From: an uncultured Methylobacter sp.
Lineage (GTDB): Bacteria > Pseudomonadota > Gammaproteobacteria > Methylococcales > Methylomonadaceae
Direction of reading: 5' to 3'
Assembly: GCA_903832775.1 (NCBI GenBank)
Contig: CAILCX010000133.1
Coordinates: forward strand, 1 to 40,749
Length of the DNA stretch: 40,749 nucleotides
Below are positions 1-7,952 of the stretch, in pieces (position 1 is the first letter of the stretch; each line of letters begins with the position of its first letter). The translations under genes and the position numbers were made by a program. The notes below the pieces were generated by a model. It was given only the letters and a program-made list of their open reading frames with translations. It was not told the origin of the DNA and did no database searches.

Positions 1-980
1 CCCACTGTGCCGTGCTGTTCCTGCGCCAGTAGCCTGACAGAACCATTCACATTAACTGAAGTAGTTGCGCTTACTCGGCCTTGCTGATTAACCGCAAAAC
101 CCGACAAGGTAACGTTACCCTGCTTAGCCAGGATATCGCCTGTATTAGTGACCTTGCCGCCGGTATCGACTTCTACTACCAGACCGGCAAAAGGACTTGC
201 TGAATCCGCTGCTTGTAAATAAACCTTGTCCTCGCTGGCAACCAAAATGATTTGACCCTGGTTATCAGTGGATAGCGAGCCTTTGTTGTTAATTGTTGGA
301 GCCGCAATAATAATTCTACCATTTTTATCAGCGTGGATTTTAGCTCCGGCCTCAATCAAAATTGCCGTAGTTTTTGGATCCATCGTACCGCCAGGCTCTA
401 AGGCCAATGCAGCTTTGCCATTCAAATCGAAAACTTGAGTAATACCACTTTTAAAAACCTCATCAGTAATTTGAAGCGTGCTAGCCACTAAACTATTAGC
501 ATCGACAACCGATCCATTGCCAAACACAAAGCCATTCTGATTGACCAGATAAATCTGGCCATTGGCCGTAACATGACCAAGAATTTGGCTAGGATCACCC
601 TGATAAATACGGTTCAATGCAATTGAGGAAGCGTCCGGTTGAACGAACTGAACGGTATTGTCTTTGCCTACATTAAAACTTTGCCAGTTGAGCGTGACCT
701 TAGGTGTCGATTGATTAATCCGTAATGTATCGGTACTCGCATCAGGATTAGTTGCATTGTGAATTATTTCATTTGTGGCAGCACCAGAACCAACCCAAGG
801 CATAGACGGTGTGATTCCCACGGCTGCTACTCCGGGAATAGGTAACTCAGCATGGACTGGTGCAACCGTCCCCGCAAACAAACCGCCCGCAATTACAATC
901 CGGATACCGGCAACGAGGGGTTTAAGCCTGAAAAAATCATCAGAAGATTTTGTGGCTGTTGAATGCGGTCTTTTGGACAT
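1..980 (-). CDS. TpsA-type filamentous haemagglutinin N-terminal domain protein (C-terminus cut by window edge)
   Basis: This is the secreted passenger of a two-partner secretion system; the 326 residues present have no stop and run off the left edge. An ATG at 978-980 is preceded by an AAAGG ribosome site. Residues 1-44 form a long signal peptide with a hydrophobic stretch around 24-38 and a likely cut after PVHA. Next comes the TPS secretion domain: asparagine-rich strands (NWQSFNVG), then IALNRI, then VNQNGFVFGNG, which matches the usual NPNGI-type motif of haemagglutinin domains. Regular beta-helix repeats follow (GRIIIAAPTI, GQIILVASED). The transporter gene lies just upstream at 1176-2852 on the same strand, which fits the usual operon. 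The adhesive or toxic part would be beyond the edge, so the final role (adhesin, contact-dependent inhibition toxin, other) cannot be told. Confidence 0.88.
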   Translation of the reverse strand, partial: MSKRPHSTATKSSDDFFRLKPLVAGIRIVIAGGLFAGTVAPVHAELPIPGVAAVGITPSMPWVGSGAATNEIIHNATNPDASTDTLRINQSTPKVTLNWQSFNVGKDNTVQFVQPDASSIALNRIYQGDPSQILGHVTANGQIYLVNQNGFVFGNGSVVDANSLVASTLQITDEVFKSGITQVFDLNGKAALALEPGGTMDPKTTAILIEAGAKIHADKNGRIIIAAPTINNKGSLSTDNQGQIILVASEDKVYLQAADSASPFAGLVVEVDTGGKVTNTGDILAKQGNVTLSGFAVNQQGRVSATTSVNVNGSVRLLAQEQHGTV

Positions 981-1146
981 GGTGGTAACCTTTACTAAAA
1001 ATAAATAACATGTTTCAGTCAGTGATAACCCAGCCGTCTTGTTCATCAAGACCCGCAGTTTTCTGCCCCCGCTTCACAACGGGTTTAGCTTTACACTATA
1101 AATAATTCTTTGCTGACAAAACCAAAGTTCAACCTTAGTTTTGTTG

Positions 1147-1170
1147 TAGGGGCAAATTCAATCGCCCCTA
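1147..1170. repeat. Short palindrome downstream of the TpsB gene
   Basis: The 7-base arms TAGGGGC (1147-1153) and GCCCCTA (1164-1170) are perfectly complementary around a 10-base loop. It sits 6 bases past the stop of the TpsB gene. There is no T-run, so it looks more like a short dispersed palindrome than a classical terminator. A second weaker hairpin (arms ACAAAAC and GTTTTGT, about 1117-1145) lies next to it. Confidence 0.5.
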
Positions 1171-1175
1171 TATTC

Positions 1176-2852
1176 TTAAAAATCTGTCGCAATACTAAAA
1201 TGAATACGTGGGTCGCCACTCTTAACGGTCGCCAAAGATTGGAACGGAACTCCCAGATCAAGCGCACCACTCAGATGTTTCCATACTAAAAAGTGCAAAC
1301 CTACACCGCCACTGCTCAGTCCATTGCCTTTTGCATTACCCGGTAGCGCATTCTTGATCCAGCCTCTGCCGCCATCAACAAACGCCAGCACTTTCAAACT
1401 ATTCATATAATCCCATTCCGGCGCACCCAAATGTGGCGAATGCAGCTCCAACGAACCAAATACGCCATCATCGGCCAGCGCCTGCGTTTCAAAATAGCCA
1501 CGCACACTTTGCGCACCACCCAGCGAGAACTGTTCATTACTGATCAACGGCGAATCAGCATATTGCCCGGAAAAATGACTTTTCACTTCCATGCCCAACG
1601 GTAAATCGTGCTGGAACTTAAGATCGCCAGTCAGATACATATAGTTAGCTTTGGCCAAAAACCGTTTGTTCTCAAACTCTTTCTGATCGTTACCCAAACC
1701 CCGTACCGAAAAATGCAAGCCCATATCAAAGCTGGTCATAGATTCTTTGCCACGAAGAGTTCCACTGTACTGTGCCAAAAACGGTGTATAGGCAATCGGC
1801 GTTTTAATCGTATCAGCACCGAGCAGTTTTAGATCTTCCGAGAAATCTTTGTAATCCACACCCAAGGTTGCGCTATGAAAATAATCATTTAGCGCAGTCA
1901 AAGGCTTAACAACTCTGGCCCCGTAGATGCTACCGATACCCAAGACCGACAAAGCACCAGCACTGGCGATCTGTGAACTTGATGAAGAATGCACCATATA
2001 AAGTGCAAGACGGGTGTCTGTATTAAACAAAGGCATTGCATAAGTTCCGGCCCAGACATCCACTTCCTGACTGGCTTCTGGAGAAACCTGGTACATCAAT
2101 GAAGCGCTGTGCATGGCTTGCCAGAGATTGTCATAATGTAAAGACGAAACCAGACGTAAGCGCGAAGTACTCGAAGTATTACGCCCATTCAGCTCAACCC
2201 TGCCATGCAACGGCAACTCGTCTTTAACTTTTAAATCAACTTCCAGCGTTCCTGGCGTTTCACCGGCACGCAAGACCGGCTGGATTTTTCGATCGGGACT
2301 TTGATTACCCAAAGCGGCCAGCTGTTGCTGCATTTTTGGAAAGTTGGGAACATTGCCTTCCGCCAGCTCCGGTATGCCTGCCTTAATTTTACCCAGCGAG
2401 AAATATCGCGAATCTTTAACCCGCAAACGCGAGACTTTCCCTTCAACAACCTGCAAATAAACGATACCGTTTTTTACATCCTGCTCTGGAATATCGACCG
2501 AGACGGTTTGATAGCCTTGTTTTCTATACAATTCTTCCAGGGCGGCACGCGCAAGCTCAACATTATCGACGCTTTTCTTTAAACCTAAAAAGGGATAAAT
2601 AGTCCGTTCCAACTGCTTTCTTTCAATAAGATTATTGCCCTTGACGCGCAATTCCAGTAAATCAAAAGTAGCGGGTTGCTCTGGTGTTTTTTGCTTTTCA
2701 ACTTCAGCAACAGCGGCTTGCGGCACGTCTTGCGCGAATCCTTCAACTCCAGCCTGAGCCAGGGCAAAGCCGCCCCAGATCGCCCAACTTAAGGCGCGAC
2801 TTCGTTTATTCCAGTTTAATTGCATGCGTAATTGGCTCGAACTTAACTCCAC
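1176..2852 (-). CDS. TpsB outer-membrane transporter, ShlB/FhaC/HecB family
   Basis: This is the outer-membrane beta-barrel that exports the TpsA partner encoded downstream. At 558 residues it has the normal family length. It has an N-terminal hydrophobic signal segment (ALSWAIWGGFALAQAG), then a POTRA region at about 60-215 with the typical VEGKVSRLRV strand, then a barrel region ending in an aromatic residue (IATDF). The conserved VRGY motif (GGAQSVRGYFE) and FVDGGRGW in the last barrel strands are diagnostic of FhaC-like transporters. The start is uncertain. The longest frame opens with GTG at 2850-2852, but its purine-rich stretch is too close to be a good ribosome site. The ATG at 2823-2825 leaves a more conventional signal peptide starting MQLNWNKRSR. 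Transport specificity is presumed from adjacency to the passenger gene. Confidence 0.92.
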   Translation of the reverse strand: MELSSSQLRMQLNWNKRSRALSWAIWGGFALAQAGVEGFAQDVPQAAVAEVEKQKTPEQPATFDLLELRVKGNNLIERKQLERTIYPFLGLKKSVDNVELARAALEELYRKQGYQTVSVDIPEQDVKNGIVYLQVVEGKVSRLRVKDSRYFSLGKIKAGIPELAEGNVPNFPKMQQQLAALGNQSPDRKIQPVLRAGETPGTLEVDLKVKDELPLHGRVELNGRNTSSTSRLRLVSSLHYDNLWQAMHSASLMYQVSPEASQEVDVWAGTYAMPLFNTDTRLALYMVHSSSSSQIASAGALSVLGIGSIYGARVVKPLTALNDYFHSATLGVDYKDFSEDLKLLGADTIKTPIAYTPFLAQYSGTLRGKESMTSFDMGLHFSVRGLGNDQKEFENKRFLAKANYMYLTGDLKFQHDLPLGMEVKSHFSGQYADSPLISNEQFSLGGAQSVRGYFETQALADDGVFGSLELHSPHLGAPEWDYMNSLKVLAFVDGGRGWIKNALPGNAKGNGLSSGGVGLHFLVWKHLSGALDLGVPFQSLATVKSGDPRIHFSIATDF

Positions 2853-2973
2853 TTTCCCGACGAAAGCGTTTCAAAGGGCATTATATGAAAGTAAAGTTAA
2901 GGTTTTGTGACAACTAGAAGACGTAAGTAAATATTTACGTTTTTTACTTATTGCGGATTTTGCGTTGGATAGG

Positions 2974-3086
2974 GGAACGCCGAGCCCCTGCTCGGCAAGA
3001 TGAATGGTATTATTTTAAGGCTGTGAGTGACTTTGGCCAAGCAGGGACTTGGCGTTCCGAAGAAGATTAGCCAAGCAACGGCTTAG
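2974..3086. repeat. Inverted intergenic repeat cluster (family A)
   Basis: Two 23-base arms (2974-2996 and 3036-3058) are inverted copies of one another with 4 mismatches. Each arm is itself a hairpin, GCCGAG/CTCGGC and GCCAAG/CTTGGC. A third related hairpin (GCCAAG/CTTAGC) lies at about 3069-3086. The same GGAACGCC...GGTGTTCC outline recurs at 8891-8947, so this looks like a dispersed MITE- or REP-like element. It lies between the end of purM and the start of the TpsB gene, where it may end purM transcription. Confidence 0.65.
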
Positions 3087-3105
3087 CACTTATCTTGGTT
3101 AAAGA

Positions 3106-4149
3106 TTAAAGATATTTAACTTCTGGCTTGCCTTCTGAGGCAACAAGTTCACCGATGGTAAAAGCCGTTTCACCCAGTTGAGCAAGCGTTTCAAGTGTTG
3201 CTTGTTGATCTTCGGCAGCGACGCAAACTATCATGCCAATACCACAATTAAAGGTGACGAGCATATCGGCAAGGGAGACATTGCCTTTTTCCTGTAGCCA
3301 TTTGAAAACATCAGGAAAGTCCCAGGCAGCTAATTCGATATTGGCGTTGATGCCTTCTGGAAGTACGCGAGGCAGGTTTTCGGTCAAGCCGCCGCCAGTG
3401 ATGTGCGCCAAAGCATGTACCGGAACTTTGTCCAACAGCGATAAAAGAGATTTAACATAGATTCGGGTCGGCATTAATAAAGCCTCTCCCAAAGTTTTAT
3501 CATTAAAAGTATCGCCTAGAGCTGACTGACTGTAACTGATAATTTTACGAATCAAGGAATAACCGTTGGAATGAGGCCCAGAGGAGGCGATACCAATAAG
3601 TTTGTCGCCTATTTTGACTTTGCTGCCATCTAGCACTTTGCTTTTTTCGACGATACCAACACAAAAGCCCGCCAAATCATATTCACCATCAGCATACATG
3701 CCTGGCATTTCTGCTGTTTCACCGCCAACCAAGGCTGCACCGGACAGTTCACAGCCTTTACCTATGCCTTCGATGACCGAGGCGGCAGTATCAACATCCA
3801 ATTTGCCAGTTGCAAAATAATCAAGAAAAAACAGTGGCTCCGCACCCTGAACAATAATGTCATTGACACACATGGCAACCAGATCAATCCCAATGGTGTT
3901 ATGTATGCCCAGCTCATTGGCCAATTTTAACTTGGTACCAACGCCATCAGTACCGGAAACCAGGATCGGCTGTTGATAACGATCCAGCGGCAGTTCAAAC
4001 ATCGAACCAAAGCCACCCAAACCTGCCATGACCCCTGCTGTCCGCGTTCTTGCGGCAATGGGTTTGATTCGTTCGACTAATGCATTACCGGCTTCAATGT
4101 CAACGCCGGCACCTTTATAATTTAAACCTTCCTGATTTTGTTCGCTCAA
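3106..4149 (-). CDS. purM: Phosphoribosylformylglycinamidine cyclo-ligase (AIR synthetase)
   Basis: This enzyme closes the imidazole ring in purine synthesis, turning FGAM plus ATP into AIR in the cytoplasm. The 347 residues match the normal PurM length. The N-terminus has the usual [14 protein letters not shown] start. The ATP and substrate region [13 protein letters not shown] is at about 65-77, and the [11 protein letters not shown] signature is at 142-152. The [17 protein letters not shown] stretch at 37-53 is also typical. The start codon is TTG (4147-4149), with AAGAGA about 9 bases upstream; no ATG is available before the conserved N-terminus. Many gammaproteobacteria have purN next to purM, but here purM stands alone, followed by the family A repeat cluster. 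Confidence 0.97.
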   Translation of the reverse strand: MSEQNQEGLNYKGAGVDIEAGNALVERIKPIAARTRTAGVMAGLGGFGSMFELPLDRYQQPILVSGTDGVGTKLKLANELGIHNTIGIDLVAMCVNDIIVQGAEPLFFLDYFATGKLDVDTAASVIEGIGKGCELSGAALVGGETAEMPGMYADGEYDLAGFCVGIVEKSKVLDGSKVKIGDKLIGIASSGPHSNGYSLIRKIISYSQSALGDTFNDKTLGEALLMPTRIYVKSLLSLLDKVPVHALAHITGGGLTENLPRVLPEGINANIELAAWDFPDVFKWLQEKGNVSLADMLVTFNCGIGMIVCVAAEDQQATLETLAQLGETAFTIGELVASEGKPEVKYL

Positions 4150-4365
4150 TGTGGTGTTCTCTTGCTAAAATTTAAACTTCCGATATTGTACAAGACATCA
4201 TCGGTTTTGTCTGAAGGATATGAATGTATGCGGATTTTAGCTATCGGATGTTATCGTAACGTTAATATGATTGTTACGACAGGTTGAAAAAAATAATTAA
4301 CGTGGTTTCCTAAAAAGGATAATCAAAAGACAACTATGTCAACACCCAAACTTAGAGGAATGGAT

Positions 4366-4770
4366 ATGAAAATAACAACAATACTTAGCCCTGTTTTAAT
4401 GATCACCGGAATATTGTTTACCGGTGCTGTGTCTGCCTACGACCCAGGCATGGTAGAAGAAATTTGTAAAAAACCACAATTCAGGGATTTCAGTCTTCCT
4501 GTCTATCAAGAACCGGAAAAAACTGAAGTCGCACCTGAATCAACTTTTACTTTTATGATCTCCGCTTGGGCCAACCCACACACCATCAAATTAACCGCAA
4601 AAGGTAAACCACTAGAATTCACTCTTGAGAGCAACTCCAGCTTTCACCGCGTTAAAGCAAAGCTTCCCGCTGATTTTAATGGCCAATATGTCAGAATCAA
4701 TACCAGCGCCATTGCAGCCTTGGGCTGTGGCGATATAGAAGGTTGGTTGATAAAGGTTGCCAATAAATAA
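4366..4770 (+). CDS. Secreted protein of unknown function
   Basis: I do not recognise this 134-residue protein. The start at 4366 is preferred over ATGs at 4336 and 4360 because AGAGGA sits 6-7 bases upstream and because it gives a clean signal peptide of about 24 residues (cut after VSA, mature start YDPGMVEE). The mature part, about 110 residues, has two cysteines (EEICKK near the start, ALGCGD near the end) that could form a disulfide. It is rich in alternating polar and hydrophobic residues, suggesting a small beta-sandwich. It is monocistronic, divergent from purM, and followed by a 74-base palindromic repeat. A periplasmic carrier or binding role is possible, but nothing in the sequence proves it. 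Confidence 0.8.
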   Translation: MKITTILSPVLMITGILFTGAVSAYDPGMVEEICKKPQFRDFSLPVYQEPEKTEVAPESTFTFMISAWANPHTIKLTAKGKPLEFTLESNSSFHRVKAKLPADFNGQYVRINTSAIAALGCGDIEGWLIKVANK

Positions 4771-4778
4771 GGTTCAAA

Positions 4779-4852
4779 GTTGGGTTACTCTATCGCTCGA
4801 CAATAGCTCCTGCATTGCTCTACCTTCTGCATCCATGCTGTCGTAACCCAAC
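4779..4852. repeat. Palindromic intergenic element (family B)
   Basis: Ten-base perfect inverted ends, GTTGGGTTAC at 4779-4788 and GTAACCCAAC at 4843-4852, enclose 54 bases. The element lies between the convergent genes ending at 4770 and 4919. Size, symmetry and position resemble the small non-autonomous palindromic repeats scattered through many gammaproteobacterial genomes. It could also act as a weak transcription barrier in both directions. Confidence 0.6.
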
Positions 4853-4918
4853 ATTGTTGTTTTGTTTTTGTAATCGCTAAAGTATAAATTTAATTTATCT
4901 AACTTTAACTTTGACTTA

Positions 4919-5386
4919 TCAATAAACAACCTTGTCAGTTTTTAGCTTCCAAAGATCAAACGGTTGCATCGCAGTAGGTAGATTTATATGCAGCATTGCA
5001 ATTTGACGTTGATGCGGTAAAACTGAAATCTCATCGTAAATGAAGCTGTCGTCAAAGTTGGCGGCAGCGGCATCATGACGACTACAGGCAAAATAAACTT
5101 TTGCAAGCCTCGCCCAATAAATCGCACCCAAACACATTGGACAAGGTTCGCAACTGGAATAGAGTACGCAATCCTGTAGCTGAAACGTATTAAGTTGCTT
5201 ACAAGCCAGTCTGATGGCCATGACTTCCGCATGAGCGGTCGGATCAATAGCACTGGTGACCTTATTGCCACTGACGGCAATCAGTTGATTATCTCTTACG
5301 ATAACGGCCCCATAAGGACCGCCCTGCCCTGATTGGGCATTTTCCAGAGCCAGATCTATGGCCTGCTGTAAAAACACCTCGTGCAT
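4919..5386 (-). CDS. guaD: Guanine deaminase, cytidine-deaminase fold
   Basis: This likely converts guanine to xanthine and ammonia in purine salvage. The 155 residues are almost exactly the length of Bacillus-type GuaD. The zinc site is intact: HAE at 52-54 (zinc ligand His52, proton-shuttle Glu54) and PCPMC at 81-85 (zinc ligands Cys82 and Cys85). The text around these motifs (DPTAHAEVMAIR, CEPCPMCLGAIYWAR) and the FDDSFIYDE stretch near 111-119 resemble GuaD more than the tRNA adenosine deaminase TadA, which shares the fold. The ATG directly abuts the metA stop codon (TAG then ATG), so the two are almost certainly translated from one mRNA. TadA remains the alternative. Confidence 0.85.
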   Translation of the reverse strand: MHEVFLQQAIDLALENAQSGQGGPYGAVIVRDNQLIAVSGNKVTSAIDPTAHAEVMAIRLACKQLNTFQLQDCVLYSSCEPCPMCLGAIYWARLAKVYFACSRHDAAAANFDDSFIYDEISVLPHQRQIAMLHINLPTAMQPFDLWKLKTDKVVY

Positions 5387-6451
5387 CTACAACCCCAACG
5401 GATTTTCTGGGTCTACGCCCTCCATAAAAGGCAACCCCCGCTCCTGATGGGTCAGCTGATAAATTTTACCCAGCCAATTATTAAACACCGCTTTTGCCGT
5501 ATCGCTCCAGGTGTTGTCGATATGTTCAAGAATTTGGTCTTCAGGAAAATCTGCCAGACGCTCGCCGTTCTGTTTCGCTGCTCTGACTTGCTGTTCATAA
5601 ACCAGTAAAACTTGTTGAACTTCGGGATCAAAATAATGTTCGGGAAATGGCGGATAGTCATTAATTTCAGCGCGATAAAAGCGCAGCACTTCTCGCTTGT
5701 ATTCTTTTAACAAGCTAATATCGTCATATTCCGGATGCCCCTGAAAAAAAACAATTCTAAAACCATCGGGACTAACCGCCAGATGCACACCCGCTTCTTT
5801 GCTGGCCGCCAGCACTTTAAGTCCATGCAACTCCATATCAGACTGAAATATTTCATTAAATCGGGAATGAGGCACATCAAAACGGGTATTGATTTCTGCG
5901 ACCAAAGGATGACTACGGTCAGTCAATTTATGCGAAAAAACCCCCCAACGTTTGCCTGATAAACGAGTCCGTTCAATACCGTAACAATATTGAATAATGG
6001 CATGTGTTGCTAAACAAGAACATAACACCGATGTGACGTTTTCCTTCGCCCAGAAAAATACTTCGGCCAACGGCTTCCAAAAATCTTCTTCAGACAACTT
6101 GGGATGACTCACATTAGCGCCGCTAATGATTAGTGCATCAAGTCCATCACATTTAATTTGCTCGAACGATTCATAATATTTAGCGATATGGGCCTGGGTT
6201 TCGGGACTTCTTTTCATGCCTTCAATAGTAAAGGGGTGCACATGAAATTGAACGATTTGATTACAGGCACCCACCAAGCGAAAAAACTGTCTCTCTGTGG
6301 CTTCAAGGGCTGCATCGGGCATCATGTTAAGCAGACCGATGTGCATTTCCCGAATATCCTGATTACTGGCGCGCTCCGGATTTAATACTTCTTCGCCCTC
6401 TTCGCGCAAACGCTGAAAGGTCGGTAAATCAGTATGAGCAACTAAAGGCAT
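5387..6451 (-). CDS. metA: Homoserine O-succinyltransferase family protein (MetA)
   Basis: The family acylates homoserine as the first committed step of methionine synthesis. At 354 residues it is longer than E. coli MetA (about 309), mainly through a C-terminal extension. The catalytic cysteine is Cys146 (SCLATHA, with YGI 11 residues on, as in E. coli around Cys142). The His/Glu pair is in FQGHPEYD (His239, Glu241), and the conserved HSRFNE segment is at 195-200. The residue matching E. coli position 111, which decides succinyl versus acetyl transfer, is Ser115, neither the Gly nor the Glu usually seen. The acyl donor is therefore open. It lies in a tight unit with the ATPase gene upstream (24-base gap) and guaD downstream (no gap). 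Confidence 0.9.
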   Translation of the reverse strand: MPLVAHTDLPTFQRLREEGEEVLNPERASNQDIREMHIGLLNMMPDAALEATERQFFRLVGACNQIVQFHVHPFTIEGMKRSPETQAHIAKYYESFEQIKCDGLDALIISGANVSHPKLSEEDFWKPLAEVFFWAKENVTSVLCSCLATHAIIQYCYGIERTRLSGKRWGVFSHKLTDRSHPLVAEINTRFDVPHSRFNEIFQSDMELHGLKVLAASKEAGVHLAVSPDGFRIVFFQGHPEYDDISLLKEYKREVLRFYRAEINDYPPFPEHYFDPEVQQVLLVYEQQVRAAKQNGERLADFPEDQILEHIDNTWSDTAKAVFNNWLGKIYQLTHQERGLPFMEGVDPENPLGL

Positions 6452-6475
6452 AGCTGGATTTTATCCATAAGGTTA

Positions 6476-7315
6476 TTAGGTTTCTAATGCCGAAGCAATA
6501 AGCTGATTAAAGTCATCTTCGGTTTTCACGGTTGCAACATCGGTTGCATCAACGGTGAAGCCATATTGATCGGCAATTGCCTGGTACCGGGGCAATCGGG
6601 ATTTAAAGAGTTCCGGAAACACCCAGGTTACAAACTCATCAGGTGGCATAACATCGGTAGACGCATAATTATTAAGCTGCAGGAACTCAGCGAGTTTTTC
6701 ATCAAGAAACGCTTCCCGATAATAAAGCGGCTTGGGATCTGACTTGGCGCGTTCAATAATGGTTTGCTCCATCGCAGGAGGAATTTTTATATAAATAATC
6801 AACGTATTCTGCGCCAAGGTTTCCAGTGTCACGGAACAATCCAACTCGCAAACACTGCCGCCCGCATCGTTGATAAAGTGATGATAGCCATAAATATCCT
6901 CGGCTTTATGAATAAAGTCGGGGACATCGCTCATGGCGGCAATCTCGGCAAGATGATGCAGTTTTTGTCGGCGTTTGAATTCCGCCAAAGAAAGCCCACC
7001 CAGCTCAGGATTGCCAAGCTTCCCAAGAAAGCTGGAAACTGGCGTCAAGTTATCGACAGTTATTTTATTGGAAATACAAATCGAATCAGACAGCAACAAC
7101 TCACGCAAAAAAGGAATCAGCATGGCCTGGCGTTTAATATTGTCCAGAATCGGTTCTTCCAGGTATTTAGTGCCTATCCGGTAATCACCAGAATAATGAT
7201 ACCAGTTGGCTTTCGGTAATTTATTGGCCAGCGTAGTTTTGCCCGCACCCGACATAGCCAACAAGGTAATCCGTTTTGATTTCCAGTCCAGAAATTCCTG
7301 GGAACTCATTTTCAT
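6476..7315 (-). CDS. P-loop ATPase or kinase of unknown function
   Basis: This is a 279-residue cytoplasmic protein with a Walker A motif (AMSGAGKTT, about residues 20-28) right after a short N-terminal strand. That is the arrangement of small nucleotide or metabolite kinases and of AAA-like ATPases. The segment after it (YHYSGDYRIGTKYL) resembles the acceptor-binding loop of such kinases. No Walker B or lid motif stands out clearly enough to name a family. The start at 7315 has AGGAAG 7 bases upstream, within the 11-base gap from the preceding small acidic protein. It is probably co-transcribed with that gene and with metA and guaD downstream. Its substrate is unknown; I would not call it more than a P-loop protein. 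Confidence 0.85.
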   Translation of the reverse strand: MKMSSQEFLDWKSKRITLLAMSGAGKTTLANKLPKANWYHYSGDYRIGTKYLEEPILDNIKRQAMLIPFLRELLLSDSICISNKITVDNLTPVSSFLGKLGNPELGGLSLAEFKRRQKLHHLAEIAAMSDVPDFIHKAEDIYGYHHFINDAGGSVCELDCSVTLETLAQNTLIIYIKIPPAMEQTIIERAKSDPKPLYYREAFLDEKLAEFLQLNNYASTDVMPPDEFVTWVFPELFKSRLPRYQAIADQYGFTVDATDVATVKTEDDFNQLIASALET

Positions 7316-7326
7316 ATCATAGCTTC

Positions 7327-7629
7327 CTAAACATCCAGATAATCTTCAATATCCATATCTTCAGGATTGGGCTTATGCTCGTCAGTATCGGTGTAACCGA
7401 GGTCATCGGTTTCAATATCGTCAAAAGGCGCGCTCCAATCTTCGGGATCTTCGATATAGTCAAAGGTTGAGTTATACCAGCTATCATGGTCATATTCTCC
7501 AATATCGCCATTAAAATACTGTACTTCAATAGCATCATCGCTTTCTTCAATGGCGACGACTTTAAACTTAAGATTGTTTTCTACATCCTTGTACCAACTA
7601 CCGATAATGGGATCTGTTATTGTTGTCAT
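7327..7629 (-). CDS. Small acidic protein, DUF6763-like
   Basis: A 100-residue soluble protein, very rich in Asp and Glu, especially in the C-terminal half (PEDWSAPFDDIETDDLG and onward). The N-terminal half (DPIIGSWYKDVENNLKFKVVAIEE, then IEVQYFNGDIGEYD) resembles a small SH3-like barrel and, from memory, the uncharacterised DUF6763 family of gammaproteobacteria. The ATG at 7627-7629 has GAGG 8 bases upstream. It is the first gene of a likely four-gene unit with the P-loop ATPase, metA and guaD. Function unknown; the acidic tail could bind a partner protein or mimic nucleic acid, but this is speculation. Confidence 0.8.
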   Translation of the reverse strand: MTTITDPIIGSWYKDVENNLKFKVVAIEESDDAIEVQYFNGDIGEYDHDSWYNSTFDYIEDPEDWSAPFDDIETDDLGYTDTDEHKPNPEDMDIEDYLDV

Positions 7630-7952
7630 AATGATACCTCAATGTTTGTCCGAAATATTTCGGTAATGAGCAACCTCACTGAGATAACGTCCTTTCAAGA
7701 GAGCTTCTCTCTTTATAAGGCCAGTCACTAGTTTCACTCACCACCCATAGTTTTAATACAAAACTGCTTACAGGAGTGATATTACTAGGAAGACTAAAGA
7801 AAAGACAAAATATTTTACAGTGGACAGCTTAAATTTTGTTTCTGAATCATTTATATTGAAATTCGTGCCAAAGCCTGTTATTACAGTGCTGACAGCTTAA
7901 ATGCTCAGATCTTTAACTTGAAAAGAGTACACTTTTCCACAAGAGTCCGCTA
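7630..7952. promoter_or_regulatory. Divergent control region with palindromes and a direct repeat
   Basis: This 323-base gap separates the DUF6763-like gene (minus) from the BrkB gene (plus) and holds no gene I can support. It contains a perfect 14-base palindrome CCGAAATATTTCGG (7650-7663), just 20 bases before the small acidic gene, and a perfect 7-base hairpin AAGAGAG/CTCTCTT (7697-7713). It also holds two direct copies of a TTACAGTG(CT)GACAGCTTAAAT sequence at 7815-7834 and 7881-7902. The first palindrome is placed like an operator or leader element of the metA unit. The direct repeats lie ahead of the BrkB gene. Confidence 0.45.

Noticed and set aside
775-1008. 77-residue plus-strand frame
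   Set aside because: Lies opposite the start of the TpsA passenger, which has a signal peptide and secretion domain; no ribosome site or recognisable sequence.
4919-5386. tRNA adenosine deaminase (tadA) as the name of this gene
   Set aside because: Shares the zinc motifs, but the DPTAHAEVMAIR, CEPCPMCLGAIYWAR and FDDSFIYDE stretches fit guanine deaminase better.
6764-7219. 151-residue plus-strand frame inside the ATPase gene
   Set aside because: Mirror frame of the P-loop ATPase, with no domain, ribosome site or neighbours to support it.
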